From the NCBI GenBank assembly GCA_937876465.1, contig CALEHV010000021.1, positions 1 to 47,413 of the forward strand: 47,413 bases of DNA. Reading direction: 5' to 3'. Both the position numbers and the translations under genes were made by a program. Each line of letters begins with the position of its first letter. Positions within the stretch are counted from its first letter, which is position 1. Below are positions 15,752-23,569 of this stretch, in pieces. Source of the DNA: an uncultured Bacillota bacterium. GTDB lineage: Bacteria > Bacillota_I > Bacilli_A > RFN20 > CAG-826. Below the pieces are notes generated by a model, which saw nothing but the letters and a program-made list of their open reading frames with translations, ran no database searches and was not told the origin of the DNA.

Positions 15752-15768
15752 TATTGTTTTGAACTTAA

Positions 15769-15796
15769 AACCGCTTCTTTTTGAAGCGGTTTTTTG
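15769..15796. terminator. terminator of the B12 uptake cassette
   Basis: A 9-bp perfect stem AACCGCTTC (15769-15777) and GAAGCGGTT (15783-15791), loop TTTTT, followed by T run to 15796; the A run on the other side makes it potentially bidirectional. Confidence 0.9.
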
Positions 15797-15854
15797 ATAC
15801 TTTCAATATCTATAATTGGATGAAACTTAATGATAAGCATTATTCTGCAATGAA

Positions 15855-15935
15855 TGTTTGAGCTAATTCATGTTATATCAAACGTTAATAGTGGTGTTTA
15901 ATATCACAATAGTTAGTTGATATATCACAAGCATA
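15855..15935 (+). repeat. dispersed noncoding element, copy 2
   Basis: Core 15855-15887 (GTTTGA arm, 16 bases, TCAAACGTTAA) then AATATCACAA and TTGATATATCACAAGCATA (15917-15935). It matches copy 3 at 20131-20210 along its whole length and copy 1 at 7040 in the core. The gap 15752-16192 holds, in order, the B12-cassette terminator, this element, a second terminator and the promoter of the HEPN cassette; I see no gene in it. Confidence 0.8.
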
Positions 15936-15939
15936 TCAG

Positions 15940-15973
15940 AACCTACCTTTCAAAAAAATGGTGGGTTTTTTAT
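15940..15973 (+). terminator. terminator immediately after repeat copy 2
   Basis: AACCTACC (15940-15947) pairs with GGTGGGTT (15960-15967), one G-T pair, then TTTTT. Since a terminator already closes the B12 genes, this one suggests that the repeat element itself may be transcribed. Confidence 0.75.
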
Positions 15974-16041
15974 TTTTTTCAAAAAATTATTTTAACCTCA
16001 ATAAATCAATTTTTTTATTATACTAATAATTTTTAATCAGA

Positions 16042-16070
16042 TTGTTATATTTATATAAAGGAAGTATAAT
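16042..16070 (+). promoter_or_regulatory. promoter of the XRE-HEPN cassette
   Basis: TTGTTA (16042-16047), a 17-base spacer and a consensus TATAAT (16065-16070). The XRE protein encoded next probably regulates it; the leader of about 115 bases before ATG 16193 has room for operators. Confidence 0.75.
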
Positions 16071-16192
16071 TCAACTAGAAGTGGAGTTAAAACCATCAAA
16101 TAGTCAAAATTCAAAATATCAACTCAAAGAAGAGTATGGACACTTTTTTATCCACTTTAAGTAGAATGGAATCATCAAAAGGAGGTCGCTAT

Positions 16193-18400
16193 ATGAAAAC
16201 AATAGGTGATCGCATTAAAGCAAAAAGAAAAGAATTAAATCTCACTCAGCTTGAATTAGCAGAAAAGTTAAATGTTACTGATAGAGCAGTTAGCAAGTGG
16301 GAACAAAACGAAGGAAACCCAGATTTAAACATTGTACCTGCGTTATGTGACGTATTAGGCGTAACAACTGATTATTTATTATTAGGTAAAGAAGAAGATG
16401 ATCGTATTTCGCTTGACGATATGGATGCAACAAAAAGATTGAATTATCTCATCAGAAAAGATGATGATGCTAATTTTGTAAAATTTGGTTGCACTAAATC
16501 CTTGTATTCTAAAGCAATTGAATCTTTAAACAATAAAAGTATTTCAAGATTAGAACTTTCTGTTTGGGAAAGTATCATTGATGCCAATGCAAAGAAAATC
16601 TTTAAAATTTGCTGCGATGGTTTTATTCAAGCATATAAAGAATTAGACATTGCAAGTTGTTTAATTAGAGGAATTACCGATAAATTTGTAAAAATGGTCT
16701 TTGACGTTGATAGAGTAGATGTATTTAAAGTTTTAGATGTGAGACACTTTGCAATAGGTTCAGATCAAAAACTAATGGGGCATTTATATAACGTCAGAAT
16801 GAAATATAACGCCAATTCAGGCGAGAGTTCTAGCGATTATGTTAATGGTGGACATGCAACTAAAATTAGTTTAGAAACGCTTGATTATATGTTTGAAAAC
16901 GCTAAAAAATCTCCTAAGTGTTTTGAATATATCACTTCATTCGATTCTCCAGTTGTTGGCCGCTATAACGAAGTGCAATGTGAATTTACGCATCTCGAAA
17001 AAACATTATTAGAATTGTCTATTAAACATGACAACGTTGACGTGTTCAAGAGAGTTTTAGCAATGTTTAAAGAATATGCTGAACTTTGCAATTACGAAAC
17101 TGCAAATGGTATTTTCTACAAATATAACGCTTCTTACGTATACCACAGTGGTGGATATTACCCAATAGGCAGAATATTCTCTTTTGATGAATCAATTATT
17201 AAAAAAGTGATTCTTTGGGATAAATCTGAATTACTTCAAGAATGTTTAGAATTTAACAAATTAGCCATCAAAAAATTAACTAATGTTGATGGTAAACATT
17301 ACGATAAATCAAACAGAGGAGTCTTCTTATTAACAGAACCAGAAATTGAAAGATATTTTAAATTGAATAATTCTAAAACCACCAAAGAAGATAAGTTTTT
17401 GTTAGAATGTGTTAATAACAGAATTATTATTCCTTCAAAGATTACAGAATCTAGAGATTTAAAGTTTGTTAAAAAAGTTTTGAATGATAATTATTATAAT
17501 TACTTTGAATATGCGTTTGATGCTGTTACAAATAAAAAAGAAAAAGAATTCTTCAGATTTTTAATTGATAATGAATTGGAATCCTTAGCAACAAAATTGA
17601 TGATGAATGAAAAATATGATAAGGATCACAAAGAATTCTTATTAACTTGTTGGAATTTCTTCAATAACTATTCAGCATCAAAAGTATTAATGGTTCAAAA
17701 CAAAATTCTCGATGGAACATTTGATAGTCGTGCTTCAAAAATTGTGTATCCTGATAGTGAAAAGTTTAATGAATGGATTTGGAAAACCATTTTAAATCAA
17801 AATTATTATAATGAAAGAAGCCATGAAGCAAACGATCAAATTACAGAATGCATCTGCTCATTAAAAGGCAATAAAATTATTGCTTACATTAAAGCTCAAA
17901 AAGATGCCGTTTATGATAAGGTTGTTTCATTGATTGCCGCTGAGAAAAAAGCTGAAGAAGATAAACTTGAAAGAGCGAAAATAGTAAAAGGTCTTACAAA
18001 AAGTTATTTTGAGAAACTCCTTAAAGATGATGGAAAGGAATTATTCTACATTAAGCTTTGCGCTTTGTTTGATGCTATTTTAAGATTTGACTTTAAAATC
18101 GAAGGTGAAGATTTATCTGAAAGAATGAAAGCGTACTTCCAAAAGCTTGAGTTAGAATTACCACAACCACGTTCATGCGATGATGGATGGGGTTATATGG
18201 TTGATGATAGAGAATGGTTTGAAGGCACTGTTAAACCAGCAAGAGAAAAATTTGAACACATATCTAATCTTTTACATAGACTCAGAATGCAAAGAAACAA
18301 TATTTCTCACGCTGAAACACATGATGTTGAGGAATTATCCATGGCAGAGTTAAAAGAATGCTTAGAATACGTGTTTTCAATTAATAAAGTGGAGGAATAG
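16193..18400 (+). CDS. XRE-HEPN fusion protein (candidate toxin/defence ribonuclease)
   Basis: A 735-residue protein. Residues 1-65 are an XRE helix-turn-helix (LTQLELAEKLNVTDRAVSKW). Residues 80-590 are helical with no fold I recognise. The last 150 residues have a HEPN-like arrangement with the signature R-x4-H in RNNISH (R701-H706), the active-site motif of HEPN ribonucleases such as toxins and Abi effectors. AAAGGAGG seven bases before ATG 16193 fixes the start. It has its own promoter and heads a three-gene operon with an unknown beta-rich protein and a DEDDh exonuclease, two noncoding repeats flanking the unit. A sense-and-cut defence function is inferred, not shown. Confidence 0.8.
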   Translation: MKTIGDRIKAKRKELNLTQLELAEKLNVTDRAVSKWEQNEGNPDLNIVPALCDVLGVTTDYLLLGKEEDDRISLDDMDATKRLNYLIRKDDDANFVKFGCTKSLYSKAIESLNNKSISRLELSVWESIIDANAKKIFKICCDGFIQAYKELDIASCLIRGITDKFVKMVFDVDRVDVFKVLDVRHFAIGSDQKLMGHLYNVRMKYNANSGESSSDYVNGGHATKISLETLDYMFENAKKSPKCFEYITSFDSPVVGRYNEVQCEFTHLEKTLLELSIKHDNVDVFKRVLAMFKEYAELCNYETANGIFYKYNASYVYHSGGYYPIGRIFSFDESIIKKVILWDKSELLQECLEFNKLAIKKLTNVDGKHYDKSNRGVFLLTEPEIERYFKLNNSKTTKEDKFLLECVNNRIIIPSKITESRDLKFVKKVLNDNYYNYFEYAFDAVTNKKEKEFFRFLIDNELESLATKLMMNEKYDKDHKEFLLTCWNFFNNYSASKVLMVQNKILDGTFDSRASKIVYPDSEKFNEWIWKTILNQNYYNERSHEANDQITECICSLKGNKIIAYIKAQKDAVYDKVVSLIAAEKKAEEDKLERAKIVKGLTKSYFEKLLKDDGKELFYIKLCALFDAILRFDFKIEGEDLSERMKAYFQKLELELPQPRSCDDGWGYMVDDREWFEGTVKPAREKFEHISNLLHRLRMQRNNISHAETHDVEELSMAELKECLEYVFSINKVEE

Positions 18401-18402
18401 TT

Positions 18403-19143
18403 ATGAATAAGTACCAAGAATTTGCTTTAAAACAAACCAGATATGTTATTTACGAAGATTCAGAATTAAAAAAACCAATTACTGGTGATTCGTGGATTGA
18501 GTTATCTTCTGCAAAAATACACGTGAAACAAGTAGAAGATTACAATGTAAAAAAATACTTTGTTCGAATTGATGGAGCTACTATTTCATCAGTTTTATTC
18601 GACGGAAAAGAATACGGAATTGAGGATCTTGAAAATTCATCACATCCTTCAGTTATAGTACCTATTGATTTTGATCATAAAGTAGACAAATTAACAATTA
18701 AGTATTCAGTTGTAGATGATATCGAAATTAAAATTGAATACGAAGATGCAGACAAAGATGCCTTTGATGCTAAAGTTGATAAGCAAAACCAAGATGAATT
18801 AGCTAAGAAAGCCAGCATTAAAATATCTACCGGAGCTGATTTGGTTAATATTTATTTTAAACCATGCAATGATTTAGTCGGCAAAACAACAATTGATTTA
18901 TATCTTGCAAATGGCAAATACTCTCAACCTCCAATGGTTATGGGTAAGCATGATGTTTGGAAACCGCACCTTTTAAGTGCTACACCAGATCAATTGTTAG
19001 GAAAATTTGAAGTTGAAAATGGAATGCTTTTTAAATCGATTACTGGATTAGCAAATCATGCATACGGAGTTAAAGTTTCGCAATTTGATAAAGATGGTAA
19101 ATTATTATTTACAACCGACTTTATCTACTTTGATATTAGATAA
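18403..19143 (+). CDS. unknown beta-rich protein in the HEPN/exonuclease cassette
   Basis: A 246-residue protein with alternating hydrophobic strands (VIYEDSELKKPI, KYFVRIDGATISSVLF, KLTIKYSVVDDIEIKIEYED, HAYGVKVSQFD) and no signal peptide or membrane helix; probably two beta-sandwich-like domains joined by a charged helix (about 120-145). I do not recognise the family. Its ribosome binding site GGAGG sits inside the end of the HEPN gene and it is directly followed by the exonuclease gene without a gap. It could be a sensor, scaffold or inhibitor of the HEPN protein. Confidence 0.7.
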   Translation: MNKYQEFALKQTRYVIYEDSELKKPITGDSWIELSSAKIHVKQVEDYNVKKYFVRIDGATISSVLFDGKEYGIEDLENSSHPSVIVPIDFDHKVDKLTIKYSVVDDIEIKIEYEDADKDAFDAKVDKQNQDELAKKASIKISTGADLVNIYFKPCNDLVGKTTIDLYLANGKYSQPPMVMGKHDVWKPHLLSATPDQLLGKFEVENGMLFKSITGLANHAYGVKVSQFDKDGKLLFTTDFIYFDIR

Positions 19144-20109
19144 ATGAGATATTTGTTTTTTGATATTGAATCTTCAGATGGGAACTATGGTATTTGTGAA
19201 TTCGGGTTTGTTATTACAGACGAATCATTTAAGCCATTAATGAAGAAGATTTACTTAATCAATCCTAAGAAGCCTTTTTCTACAGAAGGTAGACCAGGAA
19301 GGCCTGATGTAAAACTTCATTATTCAAAAGAAGAGTATGAAAAGTCTCCTTTGTTTGATGATGTTTATGACAATATAAAATTTGTTTTAGAGCAAAAAGA
19401 TATCATGGTATTTGGCCATTCTGTTGGTAATGATATTAATTATCTTAGAAAAGCTTGCGATAGATATAGGCTGCCTTATATTCAATTTGATGCTTATGAT
19501 GTTCAAAAAATGTTTTCTTATTTTGGAAGAGAAAGAAAACAATTCGCTTCACTAGGTTCAGTAGTGGAACAATTAGTTCCAAAAGAAGAATATGATAATC
19601 TAGTAGAGCATAGATCTGTCGATGATGCTTATTTGACTATGCTTGCAATGAAAGCTATGTCTACAGAACTAGGCTTTTCTGCAATTGACATGATTGAATG
19701 CTGTGATGGTTGCAAGATTATTTCTAAAGAATTAATAGATCGAGTTAAAGCGAAGGAAAAAGATAAAAGAGAGCATCCTGAACTATATTCAAAGAGCGGC
19801 CACAAATGTGATCCTGCTCAAGTAGCGTGGGGCGATTTCTATAGATCTCATTTGCCTTTGCTAGAAAAAGAAGAATCAATAGGGAAAATCTGCGGAATTT
19901 CTAGAAGATTAAAAGAATCGTTGGAAACAATCAACAATGTAATTAATTTAATGAAAGAAAGAAATCTAGTAGCTTATGATAGAATCACTGGAGCAGATAT
20001 GCTTATAGTTCTGGATGAAGAAGATAAGGAAAGAATGCTGGCATTATTCCAACATCCATTCAATGGAAAAATAGTAACCTTACAAGATTTCATTGATTCT
20101 AAATATTAA
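19144..20109 (+). CDS. DEDDh 3'-5' exonuclease
   Basis: A 321-residue protein. Residues 1-170 are a DnaQ/RNase T-type exonuclease: D7 and E9 (FFDIES), D97 (GHSVGNDINYL), H156 and D161 (HRSVDDAY), i.e. the complete DEDDh set. The C-terminal 150 residues are helical with HKCDPAQVAWGDFYRSHLPL and hold no recognised domain. ATG 19144 directly follows the previous stop, implying coupled translation. In the cassette it may degrade nucleic acid or process ends or tails produced by the HEPN enzyme; housekeeping ribonuclease is less likely given the cassette layout. Confidence 0.88.
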   Translation: MRYLFFDIESSDGNYGICEFGFVITDESFKPLMKKIYLINPKKPFSTEGRPGRPDVKLHYSKEEYEKSPLFDDVYDNIKFVLEQKDIMVFGHSVGNDINYLRKACDRYRLPYIQFDAYDVQKMFSYFGRERKQFASLGSVVEQLVPKEEYDNLVEHRSVDDAYLTMLAMKAMSTELGFSAIDMIECCDGCKIISKELIDRVKAKEKDKREHPELYSKSGHKCDPAQVAWGDFYRSHLPLLEKEESIGKICGISRRLKESLETINNVINLMKERNLVAYDRITGADMLIVLDEEDKERMLALFQHPFNGKIVTLQDFIDSKY

Positions 20110-20130
20110 AAATTTTTATTTAATTTTATT

Positions 20131-20210
20131 GTTTGAACTAATCTAAGTTATATCAAACGTTAATAATAGATTTAGATATCAGAATAATACTTTGATATAT
20201 CACAAGCATA
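20131..20210 (+). repeat. dispersed noncoding element, copy 3
   Basis: Core 20131-20163 (GTTTGA arm, TCAAACGTTAA), then GATATCAG and TTTGATATATCACAAGCATA (20191-20210). With copy 2 it brackets the HEPN cassette in direct orientation. The gene-free stretch 20110-20424 also holds a terminator (20333-20357) and a comparatively GC-rich leader (20358-20424) before the next gene. Confidence 0.8.
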
Positions 20211-20332
20211 CCTCAATTGACATAGTCAAAATTGCGATGTCATCGAAAGAAAATGGTTTACAGATTAGGTTTAATTTAATAGAATTTTGATAAGATGAAA
20301 TAACTGGCTCCAAACGATGGACCTAGGATAAG

Positions 20333-20357
20333 AGGCAGGATAAAACCTGTCTTTTTT
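20333..20357 (+). terminator. terminator before the methyltransferase region
   Basis: AGGCAGG (20333-20339) pairs with CCTGTCT (20346-20352) with one G-T pair, loop ATAAAA, followed by a T run. Confidence 0.7.
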
Positions 20358-20424
20358 CTTGCGGAAATCCGTAGTTAAAATTCCTTGCGCTCGGGTAGTA
20401 CGCAGGGGGAAAGGAGAGCCGGTT

Positions 20425-20907
20425 GTGACTTGGAAAGAACTGGTGGCCAAGTGGGACAAAGAAGGAACCTATACTGAAAACCTTACGTTCATATGTCATA
20501 TGCTAAGAAGAAAGACGAGCAAAACAAGAATTGCCTCTTTCTTTCGATTAGATAGTGTTAAAGAACTTCAGAAATTTGCTGAAGCAGATCCAAACTGCAG
20601 AGCTGCACTTGATTGTGAGGATGTGGTTGGTCATTATGATTATTTTCAAAACGCTCTTAAATTTTATAAGGGCTTTGAATATAAAGAACCGTTTGATGAA
20701 GATTACATCGATAGTGATGGAAAACGCAAAAAACGAATTGTTTATAGAACTAAGTTTTACATTCCAACTTTTAAAGATCGTGAATACTACGGAAAGAAAT
20801 TTGTAGATCCGTTTTATGCTGACCAAGTAGAAGAATATGGAATGAAAACAGATTTAAAAGAAAGTGGGAAAGTTAAATGCCTGACGAAAACACAAAAGAA
20901 AAAGTAG
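20425..20907 (+). CDS. phage protein upstream of the methyltransferase, possible HTH
   Basis: A 160-residue protein started at GTG 20425 because AAGGAG (20411-20416) is 8 bases upstream; an ATG at 20359 lies in the preceding terminator. The segment KTSKTRIASFFRLDSVKELQ followed by KFAEADPNCRAALDCEDV has the helix-turn-helix then 'expected-length' pattern of small-terminase-like or phage Nu1-like proteins, but the rest (basic, aromatic, KFYIPTFKDREYY) is unfamiliar. It overlaps the methyltransferase gene by 31 bases. A separate TerS candidate exists at 24794, so DNA binding with the methyltransferase is as likely. Confidence 0.6.
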   Translation: MTWKELVAKWDKEGTYTENLTFICHMLRRKTSKTRIASFFRLDSVKELQKFAEADPNCRAALDCEDVVGHYDYFQNALKFYKGFEYKEPFDEDYIDSDGKRKKRIVYRTKFYIPTFKDREYYGKKFVDPFYADQVEEYGMKTDLKESGKVKCLTKTQKKK

Positions 20908-22145
20908 AAGTATCAGAAGTTGATATGAATCTAGAAATAATCATGCGTGATGTGGATGCGATTATTCCATATGATAAGAATCCGCGTGACAATGATAATT
21001 CAGTAGATAACGTAATTGAATCTATTAAAAATTTCGGTTTTTTGGTTCCAATTGTCATAGACAAAGACAATGTCTTAGTTGCGGGCCATACAAGAATTAA
21101 AGCTTTAAAGAAAATGGGAATTAAAACTGTCCCATGTATCTTGGCTGATAAATTAACAGAAGATCAAATCAAAGCTTATAGACTTGCAGATAACATGACT
21201 TCAATGAATTCCAAATGGAACGGCAAGCTTGTAAGACTTGAAATGAAAGACCTACCTGAATTTGATTTTACTAAATTTGGTATGCCTGAAAAGTTCATGG
21301 ACTTTAAGGATAGAATAACTGTTGAAGAAGATGACTTTGATGAAGGTCAATTTATAGTTGATGAACCGCATTCAAAGCAGGGTGACTTATACCTGTTGGG
21401 TGACCACAGACTTTTAGTTGGTGATTCAACAGATGCAAACCAAGTTAAAAGATTAATTGAAGATGAAGCTGTTGATTTGGTTGTTACTGATCCTCCTTAC
21501 AATGTTAATTATGAAGGCAGTGATGGACAAACTATCAAAAATGACTTCATGGACAAAGATGCTTATAAAGCATTCTTAGATAAAACATTCACAAATTTAA
21601 AGGCATCGCTTAAAGAAGGCGGTGCTTTTTATATCTGGTTCGCAACCATGGAATTAAGAAATATATTTAATTCTTTATTTGATACAGGCCTTGAATTCAG
21701 AAGCATGCTTATTTGGAAGAAACCTTCTCCAAATTTAAGCTATGCAGATTACAAATGGATTTATGAACCATGCATTTATGGTTGGAATGGCGGAAGCCAC
21801 AATTTCTATGGTGGTTTAGCCTGTACCAACTTCCTAGAATTTGATAAGCCAAGAAAGAATGACCTTCATCCAACAATGAAGCCATTGGACTTATTTGGCT
21901 ACTTAATTCAAAACTCCTCAAAAGAGCATCAAAGGGTTTTAGATCTCTTTGGCGGTAGTGGTACAACAATCATCTGCTGCGAAGACCTTAATAGAAAAGG
22001 CCTAGCAATGGAATACGATGAAAAGTACGCCGATGTTATTGTTAAAAGATATTTGAGACATAAAGGTAGTTACGAAAACTGCTTCTTAGTCAGAAACGGT
22101 GAGCAGATTCCTCTTAACGAAATAGAGGATTTTTTAGTCCTTTAA
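20877..22145 (+). CDS. ParB-domain/DNA methyltransferase fusion
   Basis: A 422-residue fusion. Residues 20-115 form a ParB N-terminal domain (IIPYDKNPRDND, GFLVPIVIDKDNVLVAGHTR, YRLADN); residues 165-400 are an N6-adenine/N4-cytosine methyltransferase with catalytic DPPY (205-208) and the SAM-binding FGGSGT (358-363), the beta-class order. It would methylate phage or host DNA, perhaps as protection against restriction; no restriction enzyme gene is next to it. The substrate SAM could be boosted by the metK-like gene at 23570. This fusion type is frequent in Bacillota phages. Confidence 0.92.
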   Translation: MPDENTKEKVEVSEVDMNLEIIMRDVDAIIPYDKNPRDNDNSVDNVIESIKNFGFLVPIVIDKDNVLVAGHTRIKALKKMGIKTVPCILADKLTEDQIKAYRLADNMTSMNSKWNGKLVRLEMKDLPEFDFTKFGMPEKFMDFKDRITVEEDDFDEGQFIVDEPHSKQGDLYLLGDHRLLVGDSTDANQVKRLIEDEAVDLVVTDPPYNVNYEGSDGQTIKNDFMDKDAYKAFLDKTFTNLKASLKEGGAFYIWFATMELRNIFNSLFDTGLEFRSMLIWKKPSPNLSYADYKWIYEPCIYGWNGGSHNFYGGLACTNFLEFDKPRKNDLHPTMKPLDLFGYLIQNSSKEHQRVLDLFGGSGTTIICCEDLNRKGLAMEYDEKYADVIVKRYLRHKGSYENCFLVRNGEQIPLNEIEDFLVL

Positions 22146-22177
22146 TTCACTGAATAAACCTCTGAATAATTGGTCCG

Positions 22178-22214
22178 ATATAAGTTGCTATATCTTTGAT
22201 ATAGAGCGAATATA
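22178..22214 (+). promoter_or_regulatory. operator-like element shared with the recombinase leader
   Basis: GATATA (22178-22183), TATATC (22189-22194) and GATATA (22198-22203) make two overlapping inverted repeats; GAGCGAATATA (22204-22214) and TACT follow at once. The blocks TATATC-TTT-GATATA and GAGCGAATATA also occur upstream of the serine recombinase (3588-3629). It lies 26 bases before the small-gene cluster starting at 22240. Confidence 0.55.
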
Positions 22215-22239
22215 CTAATGACCAAAAAGGAGGTCAATT

Positions 22240-22500
22240 ATGGCAACTTATACCAAAACCCAATTCAAGAAAAGAATCGAAGAATTGAAAGAAAAATTAA
22301 GCTCATTAAGGCTTGAATTCGAGGATCTACAAAGTGACCTCGAAAGCGAAAGTTCCGACATCGAACCTTATGAAAATAGGGAAGAATTAACGGAGCTTCA
22401 AGAACAAAGACAAGAATGGTTAGATGACACAGCTTCAACCATTGAGGAAACAGTGAATTCCCTTCAAGAAGCCGAAGATAACCTAGACAACATTGAATAG
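22240..22500 (+). CDS. small coiled-coil phage protein
   Basis: An 86-residue, strongly acidic, almost wholly helical protein with heptad patterns (KRIEELKEKLSSLRLEFEDL and EETVNSLQEAEDNLDN). AAAGGAGG before the ATG is well placed. It heads a cluster of four small genes between the methyltransferase and metK-like gene. Function unknown; dimerising coiled coil is the only support. Confidence 0.75.
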   Translation: MATYTKTQFKKRIEELKEKLSSLRLEFEDLQSDLESESSDIEPYENREELTELQEQRQEWLDDTASTIEETVNSLQEAEDNLDNIE

Positions 22501-22509
22501 GAGAAACCC

Positions 22510-22950
22510 ATGGAGAAGAAACTAACAATTAGGGAATGGAGCATTAACTTCATGACCGAACAGTACACAGACAGCGATGTTAAAACCCAAATTAAGGCAG
22601 GGTGGTGGGATTGGTTCTGCAAAGACTCATCTCTTAGAGCCAAAACCTATAAGATGGGAAACATCATCATTAAGATTAACGGCAAAGGCAAAATTGACCT
22701 TGATAAAAACTATGTTTGGTTCAAGAACAATTGCCCATTGAATGGCCCACTTTATGATGACTTCCGCTTTGCGGACTTAGAAGATGGCGAAGTTCAATTT
22801 ACTATTCAAATTGACTGTTGTTGGAACAATCACAAATATGCAGTTTTTGGAAGAAAGACCAAAGGCGGAGAATTCAGCCAAGAACCATTATTTGAATGCG
22901 ACAGCGTTAGAGAACTTGTTAAATGGTTCAATGAACCTTGGGAGAATTAA
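22510..22950 (+). CDS. unknown phage protein, Trp-rich
   Basis: A 146-residue cytosolic protein rich in tryptophan (KAGWWDWFC, CCWNNHKYAVF, LVKWFNEPWEN) with alternating strands in the middle. AGGAG seven bases upstream supports the start. It follows the coiled-coil gene by nine bases and abuts the next gene. I do not recognise the family. Confidence 0.7.
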   Translation: MEKKLTIREWSINFMTEQYTDSDVKTQIKAGWWDWFCKDSSLRAKTYKMGNIIIKINGKGKIDLDKNYVWFKNNCPLNGPLYDDFRFADLEDGEVQFTIQIDCCWNNHKYAVFGRKTKGGEFSQEPLFECDSVRELVKWFNEPWEN

Positions 22951-23184
22951 ATGCTTTTAGTTACTCAAGGAAAAGGAAGAATAAATCAACTCGGATTCGA
23001 TAAAAAGACATCCGAGTATGTTTACTTCCACAAAGGCAGAGAAATTTGGAGGGAAAAAGGTGACAACGGCTTGTTTGATTATTTTAATAATCTACGCGCA
23101 TCGAATTCTTGCATCAGTGAAGAAGAAGTAGCGAAGTTTCCGGTTTGGAACAGGTACGTTAAATCTTGTGATGAATATGAATAA
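22951..23184 (+). CDS. unknown small phage protein
   Basis: A 77-residue protein starting immediately after the previous stop. It has short beta strands (MLLVTQGKGRINQLGFD, EYVYFHKGREIWREKG) and an acidic C-terminus. No signal or membrane segment; function unknown. Translational coupling on both sides supports it being real. Confidence 0.65.
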   Translation: MLLVTQGKGRINQLGFDKKTSEYVYFHKGREIWREKGDNGLFDYFNNLRASNSCISEEEVAKFPVWNRYVKSCDEYE

Positions 23185-23425
23185 AGATTACAACTTAGAA
23201 ATTACCGTAAAGGTTACTGAATCAAAAGGCGTCATTATTGGCAGAAGTATTCTATTGAATAAGAACCCAAGATTTGTTGCTGGAATCTGGTCAGGGAATT
23301 CGATTGTCCTTTCTTGCCTAAATCCTAGAACTTTGCAGGATACAGAAGTGTTAATTTACACAACTAAAGAACTAGCAGAGCTTTATGAGGAAGGTAAGCT
23401 TGAGGGCCTTGTAGATATTGAATAG
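23171..23425 (+). CDS. unknown small phage protein
   Basis: An 84-residue beta-rich protein (YNLEITVKVTESKGVIIGRS, GNSIVLSCLNP). GTG 23168, ATG 23171 and ATG 23177 are all possible starts; no ribosome binding site separates them, and coupling to the previous gene (14-base overlap) is likely. It is the last gene before strong hairpins. Confidence 0.6.
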   Translation: MNMNKDYNLEITVKVTESKGVIIGRSILLNKNPRFVAGIWSGNSIVLSCLNPRTLQDTEVLIYTTKELAELYEEGKLEGLVDIE

Positions 23426-23431
23426 TTATTA

Positions 23432-23470
23432 GATAGTCTTAACTTTTATTAATAAAAGATTAAGTCTATC
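23432..23470. repeat. long imperfect inverted repeat
   Basis: GATAG/CTATC, CTTAA/TTAAG and CTTTTATT/AATAAAAG stack into an 18-bp stem (one T-T mismatch, one bulged A) with almost no loop. It lies just before a terminator hairpin. No T run directly follows; it could be an operator, a processing site or an extrusion site. Confidence 0.6.
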
Positions 23471-23473
23471 AAT

Positions 23474-23496
23474 AAAGGTCCGTAAATGGGCCTTTT
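23474..23496 (+). terminator. terminator of the small-gene cluster
   Basis: AAAGGTCC (23474-23481) pairs with GGGCCTTT (23488-23495) with one G-T pair, followed only by a four-T run, so strength is moderate. Confidence 0.6.
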
Positions 23497-23501
23497 ATGC
23501 T

Positions 23502-23534
23502 ATATACCCGGTAACTTTAAGTTACCCGGTATAT
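23502..23534. promoter_or_regulatory. double palindrome upstream of the metK-like gene
   Basis: ATATACC-C-GGTAACTT-T-AAGTTACC-C-GGTATAT forms a 15-bp hairpin broken by one C-C mismatch. Equally, it is two direct copies of the palindrome TACC-C-GGTA (23505-23513 and 23523-23531) 18 bases apart. No T run follows. Two tandem palindromes at this spacing before a metabolic gene look like a repressor operator; it does not match a SAM riboswitch that I recognise. Confidence 0.5.
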
Positions 23535-23569
23535 GTAAAAACACCAAATTTGTAAAAAAGGAGAAAATT

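Noticed and set aside
20359..20424. Longer start (ATG 20359) for the protein upstream of the methyltransferase
   Set aside because: It begins within the terminator T run area and has no ribosome binding site; GTG 20425 has AAGGAG at 8 bases.
23426..23569. SAM riboswitch upstream of the metK-like gene
   Set aside because: Strong hairpins are present but none of the conserved SAM-I, SMK or SAM-II sequence features is visible.
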